This document shows, one piece after another, positions 1-11,600 of a stretch of DNA of 34,368 nucleotides. The DNA comes from an uncultured Actinomycetes bacterium. Lineage in GTDB: Bacteria > Actinomycetota > Actinomycetes > Mycobacteriales > Mycobacteriaceae. The stretch covers positions 1 through 34,368 of the forward strand of contig CAISDL010000089.1 of the NCBI GenBank assembly GCA_903884065.1. Reading direction: 5' to 3'. The notes beneath the pieces were generated by a model that saw only the letters and a program-made list of their open reading frames with translations, was not told the origin of the DNA and did no database searches. The position numbers were made by a program, and so were the translations under genes. Numbering within the stretch: the first letter of the stretch is position 1; each line of letters begins with the position of its first letter.

Positions 1-1473
1 GCGCAGGTGCTCAGCGACGACGAGGTGCGTCTGATCGCCGAGATCGCGGTCCGCAGCGAACGCCATGCCGGCTGCCCCCAGGACACCGAGTGGGCGATCG
101 CCGACGGCAAGACCTACATCGTCCAGACCCGCCCGATCACCACACTCAACCGGGCCGGGAAGCCGGCCGCCGAGCAGCATCAGGTTCTGCTTCAGGGCCT
201 GCCCGCGGTGCCCGGCGCGGCGTCCGGTGTCGTGCGCGTGCTCGCCGACGTCACCGACGGCGCCCGCCTGCAGGACGGCGAGGTGCTGGTCGCCCAGATG
301 ACCAATCCGGACTGGCTGCCGACGATGCGCCGCGCCTCGGCCCTGGTGACCGATACCGGCGGGATGACCTGCCATGCGGCCATCGTCGCCCGCGAACTCG
401 GCGTGCCCTGCATCGTCGGCGCCCGCACCGCCACCAAGGATCTCAAGGACGGCACGGTGGTCACCGTGGACGGAACCCATGGGCGCGTGCTGGCCGGCCG
501 CATGGAGACCGAGAAGACCGGTGGCGCCCAGACCGCACCGGTGAGTGGAGCGGCTGCCGTCGTTTCCGAGGTGACCGCCACCAAGATCTACGTCAACGTC
601 GCGATGCCGGACAGGGCCGAGCAGGCCGCCGCCCTCGACGTCGACGGCGTCGGTCTGCTGCGCGCCGAACTGATCCTCGAGGATGCTCTGCACAACCGCC
701 ATCCCCGGGACCTGATCGCCCACGGCGAGCAGGACAGCCTGGTCGATTCACTGGCCACCGCCGTCGGCCGGGTGGCTGCCGCGTTCGCGCCTCGTCCGGT
801 GGTGTACCGGGCCTCGGACTTCCGGACCAACGAGTTCCGCAATCTGCAGGGCGGCGCGGAGTTCGAGCCCGAGGAACACAACCCGATGATCGGCTACCGC
901 GGGTGCTACCGGTACATCAGCAACCCGGATCTGTTCGACCTCGAACTGCAGGCGCTTGCCCGGGTGCGCGAACAGAATCCCAACCTGCACTTGATGATTC
1001 CCTTCGTGCGGACGAAGTGGGAACTGGAGAAGTGCCTGGAACTGGTCGACGCCAGCCCGCTGGGTCGCCAGCGCGGGCTGCACCGCTGGGTGATGGCCGA
1101 GGTTCCCTCGGTGGTGTACTGGCTTCCCGAGTACGTCGGTATGGGCATCGACGGGGTCTCGATCGGCAGTAACGACCTCACCCAGTTGATGCTGGGGGTC
1201 GACCGCGACTCCGATCTGTGCGCGGAACTGTACGACGAGTCCGACGCCGCCGTGCTGGACGCGATCGGGCAGATCATCACCACCGCCCGGCGGCTGGGCA
1301 TCACCGCGTCGCTGTGCGGGCAGGCCCCGTCGAGCCGGCCGGAATTCGCCGAACACCTTGTGCGGATGGGGATCACGTCGATCTCGGTGACCCCGGACGC
1401 GGCGCAGCGAACCCGGCGCAATGTCGCCGCCGCCGAGCGGCGGCTCCTGCTGGAGGCAGCCCGCGGCAATTGA
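1..1473 (+). CDS. ppsA: Phosphoenolpyruvate synthase, C-terminal part (5' end outside window)
   Basis: The reading frame is open from base 1, so the gene starts upstream and about 490 C-terminal residues are visible; family members are about 750-800 residues. It would convert pyruvate plus ATP to phosphoenolpyruvate, AMP and phosphate, a gluconeogenic step. In order one sees the end of the ATP-binding domain (VQTRPITTL, near base 120), the swivelling phosphohistidine domain with TDTGGMTCHAAIVARELG (catalytic His codon 373-375), and the PEP-binding TIM barrel, including NPMIGYRGCYRY, GSNDLTQLMLGVDRD and the active-site Cys in SLCGQAPS near base 1315. The next gene lies 87 bp downstream, and a small hairpin (CCCCG-GAAT-CGGGG, 1524-1537) sits in that gap. 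M. tuberculosis, as I recall, lacks this gene at the corresponding place, which favours an environmental species. Confidence 0.93.
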   Translation, partial: AQVLSDDEVRLIAEIAVRSERHAGCPQDTEWAIADGKTYIVQTRPITTLNRAGKPAAEQHQVLLQGLPAVPGAASGVVRVLADVTDGARLQDGEVLVAQMTNPDWLPTMRRASALVTDTGGMTCHAAIVARELGVPCIVGARTATKDLKDGTVVTVDGTHGRVLAGRMETEKTGGAQTAPVSGAAAVVSEVTATKIYVNVAMPDRAEQAAALDVDGVGLLRAELILEDALHNRHPRDLIAHGEQDSLVDSLATAVGRVAAAFAPRPVVYRASDFRTNEFRNLQGGAEFEPEEHNPMIGYRGCYRYISNPDLFDLELQALARVREQNPNLHLMIPFVRTKWELEKCLELVDASPLGRQRGLHRWVMAEVPSVVYWLPEYVGMGIDGVSIGSNDLTQLMLGVDRDSDLCAELYDESDAAVLDAIGQIITTARRLGITASLCGQAPSSRPEFAEHLVRMGITSISVTPDAAQRTRRNVAAAERRLLLEAARGN

Positions 1474-1548
1474 CCGGTGAGCTGACCCCGAGGCGCTGAT
1501 GACACGGCTGTGACCAGCGCAATCCCCGGAATCGGGGGGCCGCTGAAA

Positions 1549-1554
1549 TAGGGT
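1549..1554 (+). promoter_or_regulatory. -10 box of a predicted leaderless promoter for the DUF1906 gene
   Basis: TAGGGT fits the mycobacterial -10 consensus TANNNT and ends 6 nt before the ATG at 1561, so transcription would begin at or next to the start codon. No convincing -35 box is visible; the expected -35 position overlaps the hairpin at 1524-1537. There is no Shine-Dalgarno sequence. Confidence 0.5.
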
Positions 1555-1560
1555 GATCGG

Positions 1561-2283
1561 ATGTCTGTGTCGCGCCGCAACGTGCTGAAATTCGCCGCTG
1601 CCACCCCCGCGGCACTGAGCATGGCAGCCCTGGCCGACGTGGTCAGCGCGGCGGTCGCCTCCGCCGACTCCCCGGGGGTGCTCCTCGACTATGCCGCAGG
1701 CGTGCTCAGTGCCGCCGACATCAAGGCCGCCGGAGCGCTCGGGGCCATCCGCTACGTGTCCGACCGGCGGCCGGGCGCCAGCTGGATGCTGGGCAAGCCG
1801 ATCAAGATCGACGAAGCCCGCGATCTCTATCAGGCCGGCCTGAAGATCGTCTCCAACTATCAGTTCGGAAAGCAGGAGACCTCCGACTGGCTGGGCGGTC
1901 AGTCCGCCGGAATCACCCACGCAAAACGCGGCGTGGAGTTGCACACCGCCGCCGGTGGACCCGTCGCCGCGCCGATCTACGCCTCGATTGACGACAACCC
2001 CAGCTACGAGCAGTACACCCAGCAGGTCGCTCCCTACCTGCGCGGCTGGGAGTCGGTGATCGGCCATCAGCGGGTCGGCGTCTACGGCAACTCGAAAGTC
2101 ATCGATTGGGCGCTGCAGGACGGTCTCGGGTCGTGGTTCTGGCAGCACAACTGGGGCACGCCGACGGGATTCGTCCACCCGGCGGCCCATCTGCACCAGT
2201 TCGAGATCGACGCCCGCAAGGTCGCCGGCGTGGGTGTGGACCTCAACAACATCCTCAAGCCGCAATTCGGCCAGTGGGACTGA
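1561..2283 (+). CDS. Tat-exported DUF1906 protein (Rv2525c-type, glycoside hydrolase-like fold)
   Basis: 240 residues, the length I recall for M. tuberculosis Rv2525c, which also sits beside fas. The N terminus is a twin-arginine signal (SRRNVLKFAAA) followed by an Ala-rich hydrophobic stretch and a likely cleavage near residue 35 (VASADS). The mature part has the DUF1906 pattern: LLDYAAGVLSAADIKAAGALG, IRYVSDRR, the 'KIVSNYQFG' strand, 'APIYASIDDN' and a C-terminal FEIDARKVAGVGVDLN. The family has a GH25-like TIM-barrel fold and is linked in M. tuberculosis to cell-envelope function and beta-lactam susceptibility; its substrate is unknown. Acidic residues in DYAAG, SIDDN and VDLN are candidate active-site positions by analogy (inference). 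It is separated from fas by 412 bp, so co-regulation is uncertain. Confidence 0.9.
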   Translation: MSVSRRNVLKFAAATPAALSMAALADVVSAAVASADSPGVLLDYAAGVLSAADIKAAGALGAIRYVSDRRPGASWMLGKPIKIDEARDLYQAGLKIVSNYQFGKQETSDWLGGQSAGITHAKRGVELHTAAGGPVAAPIYASIDDNPSYEQYTQQVAPYLRGWESVIGHQRVGVYGNSKVIDWALQDGLGSWFWQHNWGTPTGFVHPAAHLHQFEIDARKVAGVGVDLNNILKPQFGQWD

Positions 2284-2329
2284 GCCCGGACACCGCCCCT
2301 TCTCGCACGGAAATATTCGGCAAAATGTA

Positions 2330-2351
2330 AAACCTACTCAATCGTAGGTTT
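2330..2351. promoter_or_regulatory. Inverted repeat AAACCTAC-N6-GTAGGTTT
   Basis: Perfect 8-bp arms with a 6-bp spacer, 46 bp past the DUF1906 stop and about 345 bp before fas. It is AT-rich and has no T-tract, so it looks more like a protein-binding palindrome than an intrinsic terminator. Its core CTACTCAATCGTA recurs with one change at 2505-2517. Confidence 0.5.
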
Positions 2352-2502
2352 CAGCCGGCGAAGTCCACGGCTCAATTTCGGTGAACAATTGTCGACCGAA
2401 TTACTGAGCAACTGCTTGGTCGGGGTACGTGTTCCCGCCGCGTCCACCGTCCGACCGCAGGTAACGATTACATAACAATCGTGCTTTGAGCAGCGATATT
2501 GT

Positions 2503-2520
2503 GGCTACTCAACCGTAACC
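2503..2520. promoter_or_regulatory. Imperfect inverted repeat GGCTAC-N6-GTAACC
   Basis: This shares 12 of 13 bases (CTACTCAACCGTA) with the centre of the 2330-2351 palindrome and keeps the same TAC-N6-GTA geometry. It lies just downstream of the candidate -10 box TATTGT (2497-2502), where a bound repressor could block initiation. Confidence 0.45.
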
Positions 2521-2588
2521 ACTCGCATGCAGGACGTTTGTCCTACCCGTCGGCGGGGGACGCGCGGCGAAGTGTGACCCCTATATCG

Positions 2589-2606
2589 GGTTACCCGTGC
2601 GTAGAA
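2589..2606. promoter_or_regulatory. Third TAC-N6-GTA element (GGTTAC-N6-GTAGAA)
   Basis: A more degenerate copy of the same geometry, about 90 bp before the fas start codon. It is supported only by the shared TAC-N6-GTA frame and partial arm similarity. Confidence 0.3.
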
Positions 2607-2695
2607 CTCGCCGGTAACAAATTCGGGCGCGAAATACCCCGCGCCATTATGGGATTCTTAGCGCGCACGAATCGTAGTACAGCAAGAGGAGACCG

Positions 2696-5600
2696 ATGAC
2701 GATCCACGAGCACGACAGGCTGCCCACCGGAGATGCTGCCGACCGGGTGACCGCACACGCGCTCGTGGACCGGCTCAACGCCGGCGAGCCCTACGCCGTG
2801 GCGTTCGGCGGCCAGGGCGCCAGTTCCTGGCTGGCCAGCCTCGAGGAACTCGTGACCATGGCCGGCATCGAGTCCGAACTCGCCCGGATCGCCGGTGAAG
2901 CCGAACTGCTGCTGGAACCGGTCGCCGACGAACTCGTCGTCGTGCGACCGATCGGGTTCGAGCCGCTGCGCTGGATACGCGCGCTGGCGGCCGGCGAACC
3001 GGTCCCGACCACCCGGCAGCTGACGTCGGCGGCGGTGTCGCTGCCCGGTGTCCTGCTGACCCAGATCGCCGCCATTCGCGCCCTTGGCCGCCAGGGCCTG
3101 GACTTCTCCGCCACGCCGCCGGTCGCGGTGGCCGGCCATTCCCAGGGAGTGCTGGCCGTGGAGGCGCTGCGGGCCGGCGGCACCCGGGACGTGGAACTGC
3201 TGGCGCTCTCGCAGCTGATCGGGGCGGTCGGCACTCTGGTCGCCCGCCGTCGCGGCATCACCGCCCTCGGCGACAGCACCCCCATGGTCTCGGTGACCCA
3301 CGCCGACCCGGAACGCATCGCCGAACTGCTCGATGAGTTCGCCCGCGAGGTGCGCACGGTGGAACCCCCGGCGCTGTCGATCCGCAACGGCCGTCGCGCC
3401 GTCGTGATCACCGGCACGCCCGAGCAACTGTCCCGCTTCGAGTTGTTCTGCCGGCAGATCTCCGACAAGGAGGCCGCCGAGCGCAAGAACAAGCTGCGCG
3501 GCGGCGCGGTGTTCGCCCCCGTCTTCGACCCGGTCCAGGTCGAGGTCGGCTTCCACACGCCCCGGCTCGCCGACGGCGTCGACATCGTCGTGCGATGGGC
3601 GCAAGCTGTCGGAATCGACGACGACCTGGCCCGTCGGATGGCCGAGGCCATGCTGGTGCGGCAGGTCGACTGGGTCGAGGCGGTCATCGGTATCGCCGAC
3701 TCCGGTGCCCGGTGGATCCTGGACCTGGGCCCCGGCGACATCCTGACCCGGGTCACCGCGCCGGTGATCCGCGGGCTGGGCGTCGGCATCGTGCCGGCCG
3801 CCACCCGGGGCGGCCAGCGCAACCTGTTCACCGTCGGTGCCGCCCCCGAGGTCGGTGCGCCGTGGTCGAGCTATGCGCCGACCGTGATCAGCCTGCCCGA
3901 CGGCTCGGTGAAGCTGTCGACCAAGTTCACCCGGCTCACCGGACGCTCGCCGATCCTGCTGGCCGGCATGACCCCCACGACCGTCGACGCGCGCATCGTC
4001 GCCGCCGCCACCAATGGCGGGCACTGGGCCGAACTGGCCGGCGGCGGACAGGTCACCGAGCCGATCTTCGAGCGGCGGGTGGCCGAACTGGGCGAACTCC
4101 TGGAGCCCGGCCGGGCCGTGCAGTTCAACGCGCTCTACCTCGACCCCTACCTGTGGAAGCTGCAGGTCGGCGGAAAACGCCTGGTGCAGAAGGCCCGTCA
4201 GTCCGGCGCCCCCATCGACGGGCTGGTCATCAGCGCCGGTCTCCCCGATCTCGACGAGGCCGTCGACCTCATCGAGGAACTGCACGCGGCCGGGATCAGC
4301 CACATCTGCTTCAAGCCCGGGACCGTCGAGCAGATCCGCTCGGTCATCCGCATCGCCGCGGAGGTCCCCACCCGCCCGGTCATCGCCCACATCGAGGGCG
4401 GCCGGGCCGGCGGCCACCACTCCTGGGAGGACCTCGACGACCTGCTGCTGAGCACCTATTCCGAACTGCGCTCGCAGTCCAACATCACCATCTGCGTCGG
4501 CGGCGGTATCGGCACGCCGGAGCGCGCCGCCGAATACCTCACCGGCCGTTGGTCTCACGTCTACGGATACCCCCTGATGCCGGTGGACGGCATCCTGGTC
4601 GGCACCGCCGCGATGGCCTGCCTGGAGGCCACCACCTCGCCGTCGGTCAAGCAGATGCTGGTCGATACGAAAGGCACCGATCAGTGGGTAGGTGCCGGAA
4701 AAGCCTTGAACGGCATGGCCTCCGGGCGCAGCCAACTCGGTGCCGACATCCATGAGATCGACAACTCGGCGTCGCGGTGCGGGCGGCTGCTCGACGAGGT
4801 CGCCGGTGACGCCGACGCGGTCGCGGCGCGCCGCGACGAGATCATCGCGGCCATGGCGCCCACCGCAAAGCCCTACTTCGGCGACGTCGCCGATATGACC
4901 TACCTGCAGTGGCTGGCGCGATATGTGGAACTGGCCATCGGCGCCGGGGACAGCACCGCCGACACCAAATCCGCGGACTCGCCCTGGCTTGACGGGACCT
5001 GGCGGGAGCGCTTCGCGGCGATGCTGCAGCGCGCCGAGGCCCGCCTCGACGCCGCCGACACCGGCCGCATCGAGACGCTGTTCGGCCCCGACTCCGCGCT
5101 CCTCGAGGACCCCGACCGGGCCATCGCCGCGCTGCTGGACCGCTACCCGGATGCGGCGACCGTCCTGCTGCACCCGGCCGATACGCCGTTCTTCGTCGAA
5201 CTGTGCAAGACGGTGGGCAAGCCGGTGAACTTCGTGCCGGTCATCGACAAGGACGTCCGCCGCTGGTGGCGCAGCGACTCGCTGTGGCAGGCCCACGACG
5301 CCCGTTACACCGCCGATCAGGTGTGCATCATCCCGGGCACCGCCGCCGTCGCCGGCATCGACCGGGTCGACGAACCGGTCGCCGAACTACTCGACCGCTT
5401 CGAATCGGCCGCCGTGCGGGAGGTGCTGGCCACCGGTGCCGAGCCCGAGCCGGTCTTCTCACGGCTGCAGGGCCGCGCTGATGTCGGTGGACCGCTGGGC
5501 CTCGTACTGGATTCCCCGGACGTGTTGTGGGCCGGGCGCACCGCCATCAACCCGGTGCACCGGCTGGCCCCGCCGCACGCGTGGCAGATCCTCGATTCAG

Positions 5601-8600
5601 GCTCTGCCACAAACCATTCCACCGGCGCGCGCCTGGAGGTCATCGGCTCCGACCGGGTCGTGCTGCGAGTGCCGTTGTCGGGCACCTGGATCGACATCAC
5701 CTTCACGCTGCCGCCTACCGTCGTCGACGGCGGTGCCCCAATGGTCATCACCGCCGACGCCGCCGCCGCGATGCGCGGCGTGCTCGCCATCGCCGCCGGT
5801 GTCGATGGACCCGAGGCGCTGCCCGCGCTGGTGAACGGTTCGGCGACCGCCACCGTGGACTGGGACCCCGAGCGGGTGGCCGACCACACCGGCGTCACCG
5901 CGACGTTCGGCGCGCCACTGGCGCCCACCCTGACCACCGTGCCCGACGCCCTGGTCGGCCGCTGCTGGCCTGCGGTGTTCGCCGCGATCGGCGGCGCCGT
6001 CACCGACGTCGGCTTCCCGGTCATCGAGGGCCTGCTGAGTCTGGTCCACCTCGACCACGCCGCCCGGCTGCTCAGGCCGCTGCCCACCCATCCCGTTCAC
6101 CTCGTCGTCACCGCGACCTCCTCGCACGCCTACGACACCGAGGTGGGTCGCGTGGTGCCGGTGACCGTCAACGTCAGCGACACCTCCGGAACGGTGCTGG
6201 CAGTCCTCGAGGAGCGCTTCGCCATCCGCGGCCGCACCGGCCCGGGCGAACTGACCGACCCGGTGCGGGCCGGGGGAGCGGTCTCGGTGAACGCCACCGA
6301 CACCCCGCGTCGCCGCCGCCGCGACGTCACCGTCGCCGCGCCGCACGCCATGCGTCCCTTCGCGGTCGTCTCCGGTGACCACAACCCGATCCACACCGAC
6401 CGGACGGCGGCCCTGCTGGCCGGGCTGGAAGCGCCGATCGTGCACGGCATGTGGCTCTCGGCCGCGGCCCAGCACGTCGTCACCGCCACCGACGGAAAGC
6501 CGGGTGCGCCCGGCAAGCTGATCGGGTGGACGGCCCGGTTCCTGGGCATGGTGTCCCCGGGCGACGAGATCGACTTCCGGGTCGACCGGGTCGGAATCGA
6601 CTTGGGCGCCGAGGTTTTGGAGGTGACGGCCAAGGTCCACGGCGAACTCGTCATGTCGGCCACCGCGCGCCTTGCCGCACCCAAGACGGCCTACGCCTTC
6701 CCCGGCCAGGGCATTCAGCACAAGGGCATGGGCATGGAGGTCCGGGCCCGGTCCAAGGCGGCCCGTGCGGTGTGGGACCGCGCCGACGCCTTCACCCGCG
6801 ACGCCCTCGGGTTCTCGGTGATGCACGTCGTGCGCGACAACCCGACCAGCCTCATCGCCCGCGGCGTGCACTATCAGCACCCCGACGGCGTGCTCTACCT
6901 GACGCAGTTCACCCAGGTCGCGATGGCCACCGTGGCCGCCGCCCAGGTCGCCGAGATGCGCGAGCAGGGAGCCTTCGTCGAAGGGGCCATCGCCTGCGGC
7001 CACTCGGTGGGCGAGTACACCGCCCTGGCCTGCGTCACCGGGGTCTATGAACTCGAGGCCCTGCTGGAGGTGGTGTTCCACCGCGGCAGCAAGATGCACG
7101 ACATCGTCCCGCGCGACGAACTCGGCCGGTCCAACTACCGCCTCGCCGCCATCCGGCCCTCCCAGATCGATCTCGACGACGCCGACGTGACCGCGTTCGT
7201 CGCCGAGATCGCCGAGCGCACCGGGGAATTCCTGCAGATCGTCAACTTCAACCTGCGCGGCTCGCAGTACGCGATCGCCGGCACCGTGCGCGGACTCGAC
7301 GCACTCGAGGAGGAGATCGAGCGACTCCGGGAGATCACCGGCGGCAAGCGGGCCTACATCCAGGTGCCCGGCATCGATGTGCCGTTCCACTCCGACGTGC
7401 TGCGGGTCGGCGTCGACGAGTTCCGCCGTTCACTGCAGCGCATCATGCCGCTCGACGCCGACCCGTCGGTGCTCATCGGCCGCTACATCCCCAACCTGGT
7501 CCCGCGACTGTTCACCCTCGACCGCGATTTCATCCAGGAGATCCGCGACCTCGTTCCGGCGGAACCGCTCGACGAGATCCTCGCCGACTACGACACCTGG
7601 ATCACCGAGCGGCCGGGAGAGGTCGGCCGGCGGGTGGTCATCGAACTGCTCGCCTGGCAGTTCGCCAGCCCGGTGCGCTGGATCGAGACCCAGGACCTGC
7701 TGTTCAACGAGACCGCCGCCGGCGGGGTGGGTGTCGAGCGCTTCGTCGAGATCGGCGTCCGCAACGCGCCCACCGTCGCCGGACTGGCCACCAACACCCT
7801 CAAATTACCCGAATTCGCCTACAGCACAGTCGAAGTACTGAATGTCGAGCGCGATGCCGCCGTGCTGTTCGCCACCGACACCGACCCCGAGCCCGAGCCG
7901 GAGACCGAGGCCGAACCGGCCGCGCCGACGGCGCAACCCGAGGCCCTCGAGGCGGCTCCCGCCGCCGCGCCGGCCGCGGCCCCGGCCGTGCCCTCGGGCA
8001 CCGTGCGCCCCGACGACGTGCCCTTCGACGCCGCCGACGCCACGTGCGCGCTGATCGCGTTGTCGGCCAAGATGCGTCTCGACCAGATCGAACCGCTGGA
8101 TTCCATCGAGTCGATCACCGACGGCGCCTCCTCGCGGCGCAACCAGTTGCTCGTCGACCTGGGATCCGAGCTCAACCTTGGGGCCATCGACGGCGCCGCC
8201 GAGGCCGACCTGACCGCGCTGCGCGGCCAGGTCTCCAAACTGGCGCGGACCTACAAGCCGTTCGGGCCGGTGCTCACCGACGCCGTCAACGATCAGCTGC
8301 GCACGACGCTGGGCCCGTCGGGCAAGCGTCCCGGCGTCATCGCCGAGCGCCTCGCCAAGACGTGGGAACTCGGGCCGGGCTGGGCCAAGCACGTCACCGT
8401 CGAACTCGCACTGGGCACCCGAGAGGGCTCCAGTGTGCGCGGCGGGCCGCTCGGCGGTCTGCACGACGGCGCGCTCAAGGACGCCGCCGCCGTGGACACG
8501 GCCATCGACGCGGCGGTCGCCGCGGTCGCCGCCCGGCGGGGCATCGCCGTGGCGCTCCCGTCGGCCGCAGGCGCGGCCGGGGGTGTGGTCGACTCCGCCG

Positions 8601-11600
8601 CGCTGGACGAGTTCGCCGCCACGGTCACCGGCCGTGATGGCGTCCTGGCCTCGGCCGCCCGGATGGTGCTGGGTCAGCTGGGCCTGGACGGTGCGGTCAG
8701 TGCCGCACCGGCGGAGGCCGACACCGAACTGATCGAACTGGTCACCGCCGAACTCGGCGCAGACTGGCCGCGACTGGTGGCGCCGGTGTTCGACGCCCGC
8801 AAGGCGGTGCTGCTCGACGACCGGTGGGCCAGTGCCCGAGAGGACCTGGTCACAGTGTGGCTGGCCGACGACGACGATGTCGAGGCCGACTGGGACCGGC
8901 TCTCGCAGCGGTTCGAGGGCGCGGGCAACGTCGTCGCCACCCAGGCCGACTGGTGGCGCGGCCGCGCGCTGGCCGGAGGCCGGGACGCGCACGCCTCGCT
9001 CTACGGCCGCATCGCGGCCGGTGCCCAGAACCCCGCCCCCGGTCGTTACGCCGACGAGGTCGCCGTCGTCACCGGTGCATCCAAGGGTTCGATCGCGGCC
9101 TCGGTCATCGCCAGGCTGCTCGACGGCGGCGCGACCGTCGTCGCCACCACCTCCCGACTGGACGACGAGCGGTTGGCGTTCTACAAGTCGCTCTACCGCG
9201 ACCACGCCCGGTTCGGCGCAGCGCTGTGGGTGGTCCCGGCCAATATGGCCTCCTACGCCGACATCGACGCACTGATCTCGTGGGTCGGCAACGAGCAGAC
9301 CGAAAACCTTGGGCCGCAGTCTGTTCACGTCAAGGACGCCCAGACGCCCACGCTGCTGTTCCCGTTCGCCGCGCCCCGGGTGGCCGGTGACCTCTCGGAG
9401 GCCGGATCACGCTCCGAGATGGAGATGAAGGTGCTGCTGTGGGCCGTCGAGCGGTTGGTCGGCGGACTGTCGGCCATCGGCGCCGAACGCGACATCGCCT
9501 CCCGACTGCACGTGGTGCTGCCCGGTTCGCCCAACCGCGGCATGTTCGGCGGGGACGGCGCATACGGCGAGTCGAAGTCCGCGCTTGACGCGGTCGTGGC
9601 GCGCTGGAGCGCGGAATCGTCGTGGGCGCAACGGGTCACGATCGCCCACGCGCTGATCGGCTGGACCAAGGGCACCGGACTGATGGGCCACAACGACGCC
9701 ATCGTCGACGCCGTCGAGGACGCCGGGGTGACGACCTACAGCACCGCGGAGATGGCCGGGATGCTGCTCGACCTGTGCACCGTGGAGGCCAGGGTGGCCG
9801 CCACCGAGGCGCCGCTACAGGCGGACCTCACCGGTGGTCTGGGCGACATCGAACTGGACATGGCCGAGCTCGCGGCCCGGGCTCGTGAGGAAATGGCTTC
9901 CGCGGCAACCGAATCCGACGAGGACGCCACCGGCACGATCGTCGCGCTGCCCTCGCCGCCGCGCGGGCACCGCCCGAGCCCGCCGCCGGCCTGGCCGGCC
10001 CTCGACATCGACCCGGCCGACCTCGTCGTCATCGTCGGCGCCGCCGAGGTGGGGCCCTACGGTTCCTCGCGCACCCGTTTCGAGATGGAGGTCTCCGGCG
10101 AGCTGTCGGCGGCCGGCGTGCTGGAACTGGCGTGGACCACCGGACTGGTGACCTGGGAGAGCGATCCCAAACCCGGCTGGTATGACGCCGCCTCAGGCGA
10201 ACTGGTCCCCGAGGAGGAGATCGCCCAGCGCTACCACGACACCGTCGTGCAGCGCTGCGGCATCCGTGAGTTCGTCGCCGACGGAGCACTGCACGCCGAT
10301 CACTCGACGGATCTGCTCGTGAGCGTCTTCCTGGACCGGGACTTCACCTTCGTGGTGACCTCGGAGGCCGAGGCCCGGGCATTCGAGACGTTCGACCCCG
10401 ACCACACCGTGGTCCGGCCGGCCGGTGACTCCGGCGACTGGGAGGTGATCCGCAAGGCGGGCACCGAGATTCGGGTGCCGCGCAAGACCAAGCTGTCCCG
10501 CACCGTGGGCGCGCAGATCCCGACCGGCTTCGACCCGACGGTCTGGGGTATCAGTCCCGACATGGTCGCCTCGACCGACCGGGTGGCGTTGTGGAACATG
10601 GTCGCGACGGTGGACGCGTTCCTGTCCTCGGGTTTCACCCCGACCGAACTGATGCGCTGGGTGCATCCGGCGATGGTGGCCAGCACCCAGGGCACCGGCA
10701 TCGGCGGTCTGACCAGCATGCAGACGATGTTCCACGGCAACCTGACGGGCACTCCCAAGCCGAACGACATCCTGCAGGAGGTTCTGCCGAATGTCGTTGC
10801 CGCCCATGTGATGCAGTCCTATGTCGGCGGCTACGGCGCCATGGTGCATCCGGTTGGAGCCTGCGCGACCGCCGCGGTCTCGGTCGAGGAGGGCGTCGAC
10901 AAGATCCGGCTCGGCAAGGCCGAACTGGTCGTCGCCGGCGGCTTCGACGACATGACCTCCGACGCGATCATCGGCTTCGGTGACATGGCCGCGACCGCGG
11001 ACACCGAGACGATGCGTGCGCGCGGCATCAGCGACGCGCACATCTCGCGCGCCAACGACCGGCGTCGGTTGGGCTTCCTGGAGGCCCAGGGCGGCGGGAC
11101 CATCCTGCTGGCCCGCGGCGACCTGGCCCTGAGGATGGGGCTTCCGGTGCTCGCCGTGGTCGCCTACGCCCAGAGCTTCGCCGACGGGGTGCACACCTCG
11201 ATCCCGGCTCCGGGCCTCGGCGCCCTCGGCGCCGGCCGCGGCGGGCGCGACTCGGCCCTGGCCCGGTCGTTGAACCGGCTGGGGCTGGGCGCCGACGACA
11301 TCGCGGTGATTTCCAAGCACGACACCTCGACGCTGGCCAACGATCCCAACGAGACCGAGTTGCATGAGCGTCTCGCCGACGCGCTCGGCCGCTCACCGGG
11401 TGCGCCGCTGTTCGTGGTCTCGCAGAAGAGCCTGACCGGGCACGCCAAGGGCGGTGCGGCGGTGTTCCAGACGATCGGGCTGTGCCAGGTTCTGCGGGAC
11501 GGCGTCATCCCGCCCAACCGCAGTCTGGACTGCGTCGACGAGGAACTGGCCGTCTCCGACCACCTCGTCTGGCCCCGGAAGACCCTGCACCTCGGCGAGC

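Larger units (their letters stand above)
2284..2695. promoter_or_regulatory. Long, AT-richer regulatory gap upstream of fas
   Basis: No credible gene lies in these 412 bp, which are clearly richer in A/T than the flanking coding DNA. The gap holds three related TAC-N6-GTA inverted repeats (listed separately), a further inverted repeat ACGATT-N7-AATCGT at 2464-2482, and several GTAAC words (2461-2465, 2515-2519, 2613-2617). A candidate -10 box TATTGT is at 2497-2502. The fas-acpS promoter of mycobacteria is known to be controlled by the acyl-CoA-sensing TetR-family regulator FasR. I do not recall its exact operator, so assigning any of these repeats to FasR is inference. Confidence 0.6.

Noticed and set aside
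2499..2699. Open frame of 66 codons across the fas promoter gap
   Set aside because: No family signal, no start signals, and it ends inside the fas start region with a different frame. The stretch is better explained as regulatory DNA.
2591..5296. Long antisense frame (901 codons) opposite fas, and similar ones at 5597-7390 and 10193-11365
   Set aside because: Composition is that of an antisense frame of a high-GC gene (His/Arg/Gly/Asp rich), with no domain. The sense frame is an unmistakable FAS-I.
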